Source: an uncultured Bacteroidota bacterium
Lineage (GTDB): Bacteria > Bacteroidota > Bacteroidia > Bacteroidales > UBA12481
Direction: 5' to 3'
DNA: 35,763 nucleotides
Assembly (NCBI GenBank): GCA_903919925.1
Contig: CAIXKO010000156.1
Coordinates: 1-35,763 of the forward strand
Shown here: positions 1 through 8,393 of the stretch, piece after piece
Layout of the letters: every line of letters begins with the position of its first letter
How positions within the stretch are numbered: the first letter of the stretch is position 1
Made by a program: the position numbers and the translations under genes
Notes under the pieces: model-generated
Told to the model about the DNA's origin: nothing
The model's database searches: none
What the model saw: the letters and a program-made list of their open reading frames with translations, nothing else

Positions 1-4
1 TTTA

Positions 5-12
5 TATTTTTG
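5..12 (+). promoter_or_regulatory. Candidate -7 element (TATTTTTG) for the TM1266-family gene
   Basis: TATTTTTG matches the Bacteroidota housekeeping -7 consensus TAnnTTTG. It is followed at 10-27 by a 7-bp hairpin (TTGTTAT, loop CGGA, ATAACAA) and a leader of about 75 nt. The -33 element would lie outside the window, so only half the promoter can be judged. The hairpin could instead be the 3' end of an upstream transcript. Confidence 0.35.
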
Positions 13-93
13 TTATCGGAATAACAATAGTCTAAGTGGGAGATTTTTCAACCACAAGGATTTAAATATCAATCTGATCCGGAGGATTTACTA

Positions 94-360
94 ATGGAAA
101 AGAGAATCGGAAGTGTTTTAATTCTGCTTGAGGAAAAGGAATCTGCTCCGCAGGTAAACTCAATTATCTCAAATCATTCTTCTATTATTATCGGCCGTCA
201 GGGATTGCCGGTGAAGAATTCCATTTCGGGAATTATATCATTGGTATTGGAAGGAACGACGGACCAGATAGGGGCCTTAAGTGGACAACTGGGCCGTGTT
301 AAAGGGGTTGAAGTAAAATCGGTTGTACTAAAAATCAAGGATAATCATGAAAAAAATTAA
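94..360 (+). CDS. TM1266-family putative regulator of the iron-only hydrogenase system
   Basis: This 88-residue protein has the compact ACT/NikR-C-like fold of the TM1266 family. The recognisable part is the C-terminal block IGALSGQLGRVKGVEVKSV, which closely matches the T. maritima TM1266 signature as I remember it; the start MEKR and the central GLPV are also shared. The family is usually encoded beside [FeFe]-hydrogenase maturation genes (hydE, hydF, hydG) and is thought to be a small ligand-binding regulator; its exact role is not established. A clear GGAGG lies 8 nt before the ATG, which fixes the start and is notable because Bacteroidota rarely use strong Shine-Dalgarno sites. The last 14 nt overlap the TonB receptor gene, implying translational coupling. 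Hydrogenase genes may lie just left of the window (inference). Confidence 0.85.
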   Translation: MEKRIGSVLILLEEKESAPQVNSIISNHSSIIIGRQGLPVKNSISGIISLVLEGTTDQIGALSGQLGRVKGVEVKSVVLKIKDNHEKN

Positions 361-2764
361 ACTCTTGTTATTGATGGTGACCCTGTTCGCAGTCGCCGCA
401 TCTGGCCAAAACATGAGTATTTCCGGAAAAGTTAGTGATATCGGTACCGGTGAGGGGCTGGCCTATGTTTATGTTCAGGTGAGAAACACCTTAACCTACG
501 AGTTTTTTAGTGGATTAACTGATAAGGATGGTGCATTTGTTCTGAAAAACCTGGCTACGGGAATTTATCAGTTATCAGTTAGTTGTTTGGGTTATTATAC
601 TTCAGCACAAGAAGTTCACGTTGGAGAATCAAACCCTGCTCCGGTAATAATTGAGCTAAAAGCTGCCCTGATTCCGTTGGGCGAAGTTCAGGTATCGAGC
701 TTACGATATGACAAGTTGGAAAAGGATGTTTCGATGCCAGTTGCTGTTGTTCCGCGCGAGAATTTTCCGCGTCAATCAGCCATTACTCTTTCCGATGTTT
801 TATCGCGCGAGCCTGGTATTTCACTGTATCGAGATGGTGGTTGGGGCACTTCGGTCAATATCAGGGGGCTGGGTGAGAACCGTATGGTTAGCCTGGTGGA
901 CGGAAACCGGATCGAAACTGCATCGGACCTGGCAGCAGGATTATCCATGTTTGATGTTAATGAGATAGAGCGGGTTGAAATTATCAAAGGAGCGGCGTCA
1001 TCGATTTTTGGTACTGGAGCTTTGGGTGGAGTAGTAAATATTCTGACTCAAAAGGGGCAATATTATGACCGGTCAACCATTCATGGATCAGCAACCGGGA
1101 TTTATCAGGGAGTGAACGGTCTGTTGGGAACCCATGTTGCGGTAGAATCGGGATCAAAGGCATGGAAAGTTCGCTTGAGTGGTGGTTATCGAACAGCAGG
1201 AAATTACAAAACTCCGGATGGTGTGCAGCCAAATTCTCAGTTCACTGATCAGAACTTGAATGCAACTATCGGTATAAAGCCTTTGGCCAATCATGAGCTG
1301 GAAATCAATGGACAGCATTTTCAGGCTTTCGATGTTGGAATACCTGGTGGTGCGCCTTTTGGTCCGTTGGCCACAGCCACCTATCCGGAGGAGAAAAGGC
1401 AGCTGATTTCCGGAAAGTATACGATTAAGAATTTATTTACGGCAATGGATGAAATCAGTCTGCGAGTTTACCACCAATACATATTTCGCGATGTGGAGAT
1501 GCTACCCAATACTCCTGCCAGCCTGATTGGAAACACCCGGATCACTGCTGAAAAGGTTCTGCCACGTGGCGAGCACAATACCAGCGGTTTGGTATTGGAA
1601 AGCAAATGGAAAACGGGAGAAAACAGCCGGTTGGTTGGCGGTATAGATTTATGGCAAAGGAAATTGGTTACCTCAAGAGATAAATACCTGAAGCAAGAGG
1701 TCTTGAATTCGTTTCAACAGGTACTAAATACCCTGAATATTATTCGTTCGGAAAAGCCGAATCCGGATTCCAGATTCGGCAGCGGAGGAATTTTTGTTCA
1801 GCATGAATCCAGCTTTTTGAAGGATAAACTGGAGCTGACTGTGGGGGCTCGCATTGACCGTATTCGAGTGGCTAATGATCAGGGACTTGATCCTTTTGCA
1901 TTAATGGTCAACGGGGTGATAAAAGATCCTGTACCTAACCAACGGATCGTTTTTGCAGCTGATACCATTGGGGCTTGGTCCTGGTCAGCAAATGCCGGTG
2001 CTTTGTATCATCTTTTTAAGAATATGGATATTACTGCCAACGTAGGGCGCTCATTCAGAAGTCCATCGCTGGAAGAAAGGTTTAAATACATTGATCTGGG
2101 TTCGAAAGTCCGGTTGGGTGATCCGGGTTTGAAACCTGAAAAAGGCCTGTTCGGTGATATTGGTTTGAGGATATGGAAGGATCAGTTGCAAGTGCAGGCA
2201 AATGGATTCATTAATTACCTGAATGACATGATTGTTGAAACGCCCGGAGTATTCATTTACACTTTGAATACAGGGACCGATGCCGGTTTGACTGATACGC
2301 TTCCAGCCCTGGTCAACGCCAATGTTTCCAGAGCCCTTCTAACCGGATTTGATGCGTCGATAAACGTTCAGCCTTTCAAAAATGCAGTTGTATTTGCCAA
2401 AACCGCTTATGTCAGGGGCCTTAATTTGCAGGAGAATGATGACTTGCCTCTGATTCCCCCGTTCACCGCAGGAGCCGGGCTCCGCTATCAAGTACCAGGT
2501 GTTTTTACTTTGGAATGGACAACTAACTGGTATGCAGCTCAAAAGAAGATTGCCATTGGGGAAACCGCCACAGAAAGCTATTTCGTGTCGGATTTTTCCC
2601 TGTATTCCGCAGCAAGGGAATTTGGCATAACCTCCTTCCAGCTTTTTGCCGGGGTTGATAATGTGTTTAACAAATCATACCGGAACCATTTGGCCACCAA
2701 CAGGGGCATAATTCTAACCGAACCGGGACGCAATGTGTTTGTTAAGGTTATTATGAAATTTTAG
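347..2764 (+). CDS. TonB-dependent outer-membrane receptor with carboxypeptidase-regulatory-like N-domain
   Basis: This 805-residue protein imports a ligand across the outer membrane using TonB energy. It has a signal peptide (about 1-20, cleavage near ASGQ), a CarboxypepD_reg-like beta-sandwich (about 25-105, with the typical TDKDGAFVLKNL and GY segments), a plug domain (about 125-235, with SDVLSREPGIS, NIRGLGENRMVSLVDG and ERVEIIKGAASSIFGTGALGGVVNI), and a 22-strand-type barrel ending in aromatic Phe as outer-membrane barrels do. There is no SusD partner, so it belongs to the siderophore/heme/cobalamin style of receptor rather than the glycan SusC class; the actual ligand cannot be read. 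The start overlaps the TM1266-type gene by 14 nt in another frame. Coupling to a hydrogenase-system regulator suggests iron-related uptake (inference). It ends before a hairpin-rich gap. Confidence 0.92.
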   Translation: MKKIKLLLLMVTLFAVAASGQNMSISGKVSDIGTGEGLAYVYVQVRNTLTYEFFSGLTDKDGAFVLKNLATGIYQLSVSCLGYYTSAQEVHVGESNPAPVIIELKAALIPLGEVQVSSLRYDKLEKDVSMPVAVVPRENFPRQSAITLSDVLSREPGISLYRDGGWGTSVNIRGLGENRMVSLVDGNRIETASDLAAGLSMFDVNEIERVEIIKGAASSIFGTGALGGVVNILTQKGQYYDRSTIHGSATGIYQGVNGLLGTHVAVESGSKAWKVRLSGGYRTAGNYKTPDGVQPNSQFTDQNLNATIGIKPLANHELEINGQHFQAFDVGIPGGAPFGPLATATYPEEKRQLISGKYTIKNLFTAMDEISLRVYHQYIFRDVEMLPNTPASLIGNTRITAEKVLPRGEHNTSGLVLESKWKTGENSRLVGGIDLWQRKLVTSRDKYLKQEVLNSFQQVLNTLNIIRSEKPNPDSRFGSGGIFVQHESSFLKDKLELTVGARIDRIRVANDQGLDPFALMVNGVIKDPVPNQRIVFAADTIGAWSWSANAGALYHLFKNMDITANVGRSFRSPSLEERFKYIDLGSKVRLGDPGLKPEKGLFGDIGLRIWKDQLQVQANGFINYLNDMIVETPGVFIYTLNTGTDAGLTDTLPALVNANVSRALLTGFDASINVQPFKNAVVFAKTAYVRGLNLQENDDLPLIPPFTAGAGLRYQVPGVFTLEWTTNWYAAQKKIAIGETATESYFVSDFSLYSAAREFGITSFQLFAGVDNVFNKSYRNHLATNRGIILTEPGRNVFVKVIMKF

Positions 2765-2801
2765 TAGAGTCCCCCCGGTCTGAAATGGAACATCATGGCA
2801 G

Positions 2802-2908
2802 ATAACTTGTCTTTTGGTACCCTCCCCCTGGCCCCCTCCCTGAAAAAGGGAGGGGGAATGAGCTCTGATTCTCCCTCGGGTGGGGGTGGGTACTTAAAGA
2901 CAAGTTAT
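2802..2908. repeat. 107-bp near-palindromic element with 27-bp inverted arms (MITE-like or bidirectional terminator)
   Basis: The left arm 2802-2828 and the reverse complement of 2882-2908 agree at 24 of 27 positions; both begin ATAACTTGTCTTT and end in TACCC-N-CCCCC. Nested inside is a perfect 10-bp hairpin, CCCCCTCCCT (2832-2841) with AGGGAGGGGG (2847-2856) around a GAAAA loop. It sits between the convergent TonB receptor and M14 genes, so it could serve both as terminator. The arm length and symmetry also suit a small non-autonomous mobile or dispersed repeat. I see no other copy in this window. Confidence 0.7.
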
Positions 2909-2913
2909 AAAGT

Positions 2914-2937
2914 AGAGACGCATATTTGCGTGTCTCT
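2914..2937. repeat. Imperfect hairpin AGAGACGCA / TGCGTGTCTCT
   Basis: ACGCA (2918-2922) pairs with TGCGT (2927-2931) and AGAG (2914-2917) with CTCT (2934-2937), leaving a two-base bulge. From memory, GTAGAGACGC...GCGTCTCT-type palindromes are dispersed in many Bacteroidota and cyanobacterial genomes. It lies just after the 107-bp element and 36 bp beyond the M14 stop, so it may help to end the M14 transcript. Confidence 0.5.
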
Positions 2938-2973
2938 TATTGGCAATCCGTAGTCCTCCAGAGTGCAGTGTCT

Positions 2974-5526
2974 TTAGATTTTTCCCCAGAACAGTGCGTT
3001 AAGGAAAAGCTTGTGAGTAGCGGCCCAGTAACCACGGAAGAGCGGGTCGTCAAAAAACAGGATAACTTTTCCGGAGCCCATGGATTGACGCTGCACTGCG
3101 GAGGAGCCTTTGATGAGGGCCAGACTGGTTTTGTTTACATAGCCTGACAGCAAAGGGTTTTCTGAAAAAACAGCAAGGTTTTCATAAACATCCTGGCTTG
3201 GCTTGTAAAGTGAGTTCCCTTCCTTGAAAATGGCAAGCTTCTCAGAATGATATCCATAGGCTAAAGGGTGGGTAGTGTCCAGGTTACAAAGGAAGATGGT
3301 TCCTGGAATGGTTTTACCAGCCATGTCTTCTGTTCTGTTACTGTAAGGCCGTAATTCAGGTAATCCGGTTTTCTCCTCTCCAGTTTTTTCTACTGATGTT
3401 AATTTTGCAAATCCGTTTTTAGCCAGGAAAGAACAACCTGATTCGATCCCGATTAAAGAGCCTCCCTTACGTACCCAATCGCGAAGCTTGTCCAGATCGG
3501 GCGCATCGAGGTCATAAGAACCGGTAAGAATTATGGTGGTATAAGAATCCAGATTGATCGAGGAATACTTGTTAATATCCGCAATGGTTAATGGCACAAT
3601 AAACCTGGAATCAAGAAGATGCCAAATTTCGCCGGTTATTCCGCTGTTCCCTGCACCAGAGAAAGTTAAGACCTTTGGCAAAATCAGGTCGCTGAATTTC
3701 CCACTGCCCAGGTCCGGTCCGTCAGGAGAATAGCCGGTTGGAGCCGAGTACATCGTTAACCCGTCGGTATTAACCAGTTTTGTGAGAACATAATAAAGAT
3801 CGGATCCGGAAATCGGTTGGTTCTGCACCGGAACAAGCAAAGTTCCGGGTTGGAAATCCACCCTTTTCTGACCGAAATCCATTAAAAAGGGTGCTGTGGC
3901 TATTTTTACATGTATCCCCTGGTTAAGAATTTGGAACAATGATTTATGCACCAGGTAAGGGTCGCAGGGAATCAGATAACCCACCTGATTTTCGGTACCC
4001 ACTATTTGGCCAGTGATGTCGGGTATCTTCTGAATGATTTTGTTGCCAGAGAACTTAGCCATTGTTTTTGAATCGACTGCCTCATATTTGATTCCCATAG
4101 CAAGAGGTAAAGTCCAGGCACTCACATCATAAAAGGTGCTGTCACTAAATTTGGTGACCGGTTCAAAGAGAGAACGTATCAGGCGATACTGGATCTGATT
4201 GGTGGGAATGAACCAGGATGAGGAGGGATCAAAGACGATCCCATTAACTTCGACTGGTTTATCGAGGTTTGCCACTCTGATTTGGTGCTGCAGCAAAATA
4301 TCGAGCATCATTCTTGATTTGCCCGATTCGTGGCTATCACCGAAAATGTAACCTTTAACCAGTGAATTCTCTCCCTCAGTCATCGCTGTTTTAATAAAAT
4401 CGGCCATATAAAACTGAAGTTCTTTTTTCAGGTCGTGAGCGGCATTAAGGGTTGAGAGGGAAACGGTAACCTGGTTACGGATGGTAAAAGGAAAAGTCAG
4501 GGGGCCATTGATGGTTTGACGGAGATGACCACGGCTGCTGGCTTGTTCAAAGAGTATACCAATAGAACCGTGAATATCAGGATAGGAAGATCCTTTCCCG
4601 AAATAGAAATCATCGAATGTTTCTTCAGTAAAGTACAGTGAGCCAATTTGATCCAAAGCCTTTGCATGGTAGGTTCCTATTTTTTGTGTCAATGCAAAAT
4701 TGCCAGGTGGTACCAGCGGATTGGATCGTGCGGGAACTCCGGGTTGAAAGAAAAAGGTGGAATTTGAACCCATTTCATGGTGATCGGTAACCACATTGGG
4801 TTTCCAATAGTGGAACTGCGCTACCAATGCCCTGGTTTCAGGATGTTGAAGGAGAAGCCAGTCGCGGTTTAAATCAAACCAATAATGATTGGACCGGCCG
4901 CCTGGCCAGGGTTCCTGAAATTCGAAAGAGTTTGGATCGGAGTTGTTGTTTAGGCTTTTACGGGTATTAATAAAAGAAGCAAATCGATTGAGGCCATCGG
5001 GGTTTAGGCATGGATCGAGTAAAACAACTGTTTGATCGAGCATTTGCACGATATTTTCATTTTCGCAGGCAGCCAGATAATAAGCTACAACAGGAACCGC
5101 ATTGGCTCCGCTGGGTTCATTTCCATGGATGCTGTAACCTAGCCAAACCACGAGAGGGTCTTTACCTCTGGTGCCTGTTTGAGTGCCTGGATCGAGGGCT
5201 GCAAGATGATCACGGCGAAGTTTATCGAGATTCTGCTGATTCGCAGGGGAGGAAATAATCAATTGAATTAGTGGCTGTTTCTCATAAGTTTCACCAATCT
5301 TAACGATGCTTATCCTATCCGAAGCCTGATCGAGAATTTCCAGATACCGGATGAGTTTATCATATGTGAGGTGGTATTCTCCGGTTTTAAAACCGATAAC
5401 TGACTCCGGAGTTGGAATTGCAGGGTTGTAGCGCGATCCTGCGGGGAGATAATATTCAGTTCCAGGTTGACCGATCAAACCGGTTAGGCTTGATAGCCAA
5501 AGGATAACAACCAATAAATTTCGCAT
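2974..5526 (-). CDS. Secreted M14 family zinc carboxypeptidase with C-terminal GATase-like domain
   Basis: This 850-residue exported metallopeptidase has a signal peptide (about 1-19, LTGLIGQ). The M14 catalytic domain spans about 50-390: zinc ligands His134 and Glu137 in the HGNEPSG motif, the NPDG segment at 175-178, the substrate-contacting NRDW region near 220-223, the third zinc ligand in DHHEMG (His249 or His250), and the general base Glu327 in FEQASSRGH. The C-terminal part from about residue 630 resembles the class-I glutamine-amidotransferase-like domain found in large bacteroidete M14 proteins (segments TIILTGSYD and GSLIGIESGCSF). It should trim peptides in the periplasm or outside the cell and so feed the fermentation genes downstream (inference). 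It is transcribed against the TonB receptor gene and away from the acyl-CoA synthetase gene. I see no convincing promoter upstream of 5526. Confidence 0.9.
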   Translation of the reverse strand: MRNLLVVILWLSSLTGLIGQPGTEYYLPAGSRYNPAIPTPESVIGFKTGEYHLTYDKLIRYLEILDQASDRISIVKIGETYEKQPLIQLIISSPANQQNLDKLRRDHLAALDPGTQTGTRGKDPLVVWLGYSIHGNEPSGANAVPVVAYYLAACENENIVQMLDQTVVLLDPCLNPDGLNRFASFINTRKSLNNNSDPNSFEFQEPWPGGRSNHYWFDLNRDWLLLQHPETRALVAQFHYWKPNVVTDHHEMGSNSTFFFQPGVPARSNPLVPPGNFALTQKIGTYHAKALDQIGSLYFTEETFDDFYFGKGSSYPDIHGSIGILFEQASSRGHLRQTINGPLTFPFTIRNQVTVSLSTLNAAHDLKKELQFYMADFIKTAMTEGENSLVKGYIFGDSHESGKSRMMLDILLQHQIRVANLDKPVEVNGIVFDPSSSWFIPTNQIQYRLIRSLFEPVTKFSDSTFYDVSAWTLPLAMGIKYEAVDSKTMAKFSGNKIIQKIPDITGQIVGTENQVGYLIPCDPYLVHKSLFQILNQGIHVKIATAPFLMDFGQKRVDFQPGTLLVPVQNQPISGSDLYYVLTKLVNTDGLTMYSAPTGYSPDGPDLGSGKFSDLILPKVLTFSGAGNSGITGEIWHLLDSRFIVPLTIADINKYSSINLDSYTTIILTGSYDLDAPDLDKLRDWVRKGGSLIGIESGCSFLAKNGFAKLTSVEKTGEEKTGLPELRPYSNRTEDMAGKTIPGTIFLCNLDTTHPLAYGYHSEKLAIFKEGNSLYKPSQDVYENLAVFSENPLLSGYVNKTSLALIKGSSAVQRQSMGSGKVILFFDDPLFRGYWAATHKLFLNALFWGKI

Positions 5527-5705
5527 TTTATTTTAGTTTTAGACCCCATGAAATTAGGTTTTATGGATTTAACAAGCAAGAGAAATCTCTACCCAGGTGG
5601 GGTAATTGCATGACACTTTTGTATAAGTCAGTTAACTATGCTCAAATATGCACATACAATTATGCGTTTCAACGAAAATTACTTGCTAGATTTAGACCGG
5701 CAGAT

Positions 5706-7784
5706 ATGTATAATCAGAACCAGTGTATGATAAATCGTGAGTTGTTGAATCCCAGTAGTATAGTGGTTATTGGTGCTTCCAATGATATCCGAAAACCCGG
5801 GGGAAAAGTGTTAATGAACATCCTTGCCAATGGCTATCGGGGGAATTTATATGTTGTTAATCCAAAAGAATCAGAAGTTCAGGGAGTTAAGTCATTTCCA
5901 GATGCGCTAAGCCTTCCTCAAACCGATTTGGCTATTTTGGCTGTTCCTGCGTCTTACTGTCCGGCTTTAGTTTTGATCCTGGCGATGGAGAAGCAAACCA
6001 GGGCATTTATCATCATTTCGGCAGGGTTTTCGGAAGAGAATGCCGAAGGTGCAATTCTGGAGCAAGACATTGTAGATGTAATAAATGATATCGGTGGTTG
6101 CCTGATCGGTCCCAACTGTATTGGGGTTATCACTACAAATTACGCAGGCTGTTTTACCTTACCTGTTCCAAAGCTCGATCCTCACGGAGTTGACTTTATC
6201 TCCGGTTCAGGAGCAACCGCTGTTTATGTGATGGAATCTGCTATTCCGAATGGGTTAACCTTTTCGAGTGTTTTCAGTGTCGGAAATTCGGCCCAAACCG
6301 GGGTTGAAGATATTTTGGAATATCTGGATGAAAGCTTTGATGAGGAAACTTCCAGCCGGGTTAAGTTATTATATATGGAAAGCATTCAAAAGCCGGATAA
6401 GCTTTTGCGCCATGCCTCTTCCCTGATAAGAAAAGGCTGCAGGATTGCCGCAATTAAGGCAGGTAGTTCAGAAGCTGGAAGCCGTGCGGCATCATCCCAT
6501 ACGGGAGCACTTGCGAGTCCTGATACTGCAGTGGATGCACTTTTTAGGAAAGCAGGAATAGTTCGCTGTTACAGCCGATCGGAACTAGCCACCATGGGAG
6601 CCTTGTTTATGCACAAGAAATTGGAGGGTAACAGGCTGGCTATCATTACTCATGCTGGCGGACCAGCGGTGATGTTAACCGATATTCTTTCCTCCGGTGG
6701 ACTCGAAGTCCCGCCTATTTCAGGTAGAGCGGCTGAGCAATTACTGTCAAAGCTTTATCCGGGCTCATCGGTTGCCAATCCAATTGATGTTTTAGCCACT
6801 GGCAGTGTGGAACAAATGGAGGCTGCTATTGAGTGCGTTGATAAGGAGTTGGATAATATCGATGGAATGTGCATCATTTTTGGGAGCCCCGGTCTTTATT
6901 CGGTCGATCCGGTTTACCGCCTTATTGATGAAAAGATGAAAACATGCTCCAAACCGATTTATCCTATATTACCATCAACCATTAATGCCGGCGAGGAGAT
7001 TGGCTCGTTTCTGGCCCGTGGAAGAATTAATTTCCCGGACGAAGTGCTTTTCGGTCAGGCTCTTGTAAAGTCGAGGCTCATTCCGGAACCCTATTTTCCC
7101 GGAATGGAAATTCCTATACCAGCCTTTGAAAATATCAGAAAACTAATAGACACTTTCCCGGATGGTTATCTCACCCCCGTGCAGGTGCAACAATTGCTTG
7201 ATGCCGGTGGGATTTCAAGAATCAGGGAGCGGGTAGTCAATACCGTGGAGGAAGCCGTTAGTACAGCCCTGTCTTTTGGGTTTCCTGTGGTGATGAAAGT
7301 TGTTGGACCGATTCATAAAACCGATGTTGGCGGCGTGCTGCTAAACTTATCCAATCATAGAGATATTGAGGAAGCTTTTGACCATTTGATGACGATTGAA
7401 GGTTCAACAGGGGTATTACTTCAGCCGATGCTTAAGGGGCAGGAGCTTTTTGTTGGGGCCAAGCGCGAAGGTTCTTTCGGTCACCTGATTATGGTAGGAC
7501 TGGGAGGCATTTTTATAGAAGTATTAAAGGATGTTCAGGCTGGTTTGGCTCCTCTCTCACGATCGGACATCTCTTTTATGATCCGGAACCTGAAGAGTAA
7601 TAAAATGCTTGAAGGGGTGCGTGGTCAACCTCCCATATCTGTTGAAAAGTGGACTGATCTGATCGTAGCGGTTTCAGATCTGGTTATTTCAGCACCTGAA
7701 ATTGCAGAAATGGACCTTAATCCCTTAATGGGTTTAGCTGATAAAGTGGTGGCAGCAGATGCCAGGATCAGGATCGAAAAATAA
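5706..7784 (+). CDS. Fused ADP-forming acetate/acyl-CoA synthetase (alpha-beta)
   Basis: The enzyme converts acyl-CoA, ADP and phosphate to free acid, CoA and ATP, the substrate-level phosphorylation step of peptide fermenters. Numbered from the Met at 5727, it has a CoA-binding Rossmann domain (SSIVVIGASN near 10-19), succinyl-CoA-ligase-like domains with the phosphohistidine loop SSHTGALA (His258), a HAGGP segment near 309, and a C-terminal ATP-grasp_5 domain (about 470-685) containing HKTDVGGV (His530) and EMDLNPLMG. Both active-site histidines are present, so it should be active. The open frame reaches back to 5610, but its first residues do not look conserved; ATG 5706 or ATG 5727 is more likely, and 5727 gives the standard family N-terminus. 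The substrate (acetyl-, branched-chain or aryl-CoA) cannot be read, but the 2-oxoacid oxidoreductase nearby favours amino-acid-derived acyl-CoA. Confidence 0.9.
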   Translation: MYNQNQCMINRELLNPSSIVVIGASNDIRKPGGKVLMNILANGYRGNLYVVNPKESEVQGVKSFPDALSLPQTDLAILAVPASYCPALVLILAMEKQTRAFIIISAGFSEENAEGAILEQDIVDVINDIGGCLIGPNCIGVITTNYAGCFTLPVPKLDPHGVDFISGSGATAVYVMESAIPNGLTFSSVFSVGNSAQTGVEDILEYLDESFDEETSSRVKLLYMESIQKPDKLLRHASSLIRKGCRIAAIKAGSSEAGSRAASSHTGALASPDTAVDALFRKAGIVRCYSRSELATMGALFMHKKLEGNRLAIITHAGGPAVMLTDILSSGGLEVPPISGRAAEQLLSKLYPGSSVANPIDVLATGSVEQMEAAIECVDKELDNIDGMCIIFGSPGLYSVDPVYRLIDEKMKTCSKPIYPILPSTINAGEEIGSFLARGRINFPDEVLFGQALVKSRLIPEPYFPGMEIPIPAFENIRKLIDTFPDGYLTPVQVQQLLDAGGISRIRERVVNTVEEAVSTALSFGFPVVMKVVGPIHKTDVGGVLLNLSNHRDIEEAFDHLMTIEGSTGVLLQPMLKGQELFVGAKREGSFGHLIMVGLGGIFIEVLKDVQAGLAPLSRSDISFMIRNLKSNKMLEGVRGQPPISVEKWTDLIVAVSDLVISAPEIAEMDLNPLMGLADKVVAADARIRIEK

Positions 7785-7795
7785 ACTGAAATTTA

Positions 7796-7803
7796 TACTT
7801 TTG
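7796..7803 (+). promoter_or_regulatory. -7 element TACTTTTG of the flavodoxin gene
   Basis: This is an exact match to TAnnTTTG, 18 nt before the flavodoxin ATG. No good TTG is visible at -33. The flavodoxin gene can thus be expressed apart from the upstream synthetase gene, whose stop is 11 nt before the element. Confidence 0.5.
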
Positions 7804-7821
7804 CACAAACAACTTTTAGAG

Positions 7822-8340
7822 ATGGATAAAATTGCGATTCTTTTTGGACCCACCGGTGGTAATACCGAGAAGGCTGCTAATTTGGTTGCCAGGGCCTTTG
7901 GTGAGGATAAGGCTGTACTGATTCCTGTAAAAAATGTACAGGAAAGTGATATTATGGCTTTTTCCAGAATCATTTTCGGAGGACCAACGGTAGGAACTCA
8001 TACCTGGTCGGATCCAAATCAGAAAAATGACTGGGATGTTTTTCTTACACGCTTATATAAAATGGATCTAAAGGGTAAGAGCTGTGCCGTTTTTGGGCTG
8101 GGCGACCAGGTTAGTTACTCCTTTAAATTTGTTGATGACGTTGGGACCATTGCTGATCATGTAATTCAGGCAGGAGGGAAACTCGTTGGATCAGTGGACC
8201 CTGAAGGGTATACATTTGATGAGTCGAAAGCCTTCCGTAATGGAAAGTTTTTAGGACTTCCGCTGGATGAAGATAACGAGCCAGAACTTACCCAAGGGCG
8301 TATAAATAAATGGGTTGAATTATTGAAAACTGAACTTTAA
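7822..8340 (+). CDS. Long-chain flavodoxin
   Basis: This 172-residue FMN protein is a one-electron carrier that replaces or complements ferredoxin. The phosphate loop GPTGGNTEKAA lies at about 9-19, the 60s loop around GGPTVGTHTWSD, the 90s loop at FGLGDQVSYSFKFVD, and the roughly 20-residue insertion that defines long-chain flavodoxins follows (GYTFDESKAFRNGKFLGLPLD). An in-frame extension to 7759 exists but is not conserved and would include the promoter element, so ATG 7822 is chosen. A strong terminator follows directly, making it a single-gene transcript. In context it probably takes electrons from the 2-oxoacid oxidoreductase at 10858-13522, as flavodoxins do for pyruvate:ferredoxin oxidoreductases (inference); it may be induced under iron limitation, as in other bacteria. 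Confidence 0.93.
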   Translation: MDKIAILFGPTGGNTEKAANLVARAFGEDKAVLIPVKNVQESDIMAFSRIIFGGPTVGTHTWSDPNQKNDWDVFLTRLYKMDLKGKSCAVFGLGDQVSYSFKFVDDVGTIADHVIQAGGKLVGSVDPEGYTFDESKAFRNGKFLGLPLDEDNEPELTQGRINKWVELLKTEL

Positions 8341-8357
8341 ATTGTTAAGGATCAAAG

Positions 8358-8384
8358 AAACGGTGACTTCGGTTGCCGTTTTTT
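8358..8384 (+). terminator. Rho-independent terminator with UUCG tetraloop
   Basis: A 10-bp stem (8358-8367 with 8372-8381, two G-U pairs) closes a C(UUCG)G tetraloop and runs into TTTT-G-TTTT. It starts 18 nt after the flavodoxin stop and ends before the next gene's ATG at 8394, so it cleanly insulates the flavodoxin gene. Confidence 0.88.
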
Positions 8385-8393
8385 GTTTTAAAA

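Noticed and set aside
347-2764. SusC-type glycan transporter
   Set aside because: No SusD gene follows and the protein is shorter than SusC proteins; plug and barrel look like siderophore/heme/cobalamin receptors.
5010-5258. Plus-strand open frame inside the M14 gene, and similar frames inside pheT and the alpha-2-macroglobulin gene
   Set aside because: These are antisense or shifted shadows of well-supported genes with no family resemblance or ribosome site.
5610-5705. N-terminal extension of the ADP-forming synthetase
   Set aside because: The extra 32 residues do not resemble the family, which begins just before the CoA-binding Rossmann strand; internal ATGs at 5706 and 5727 fit better.
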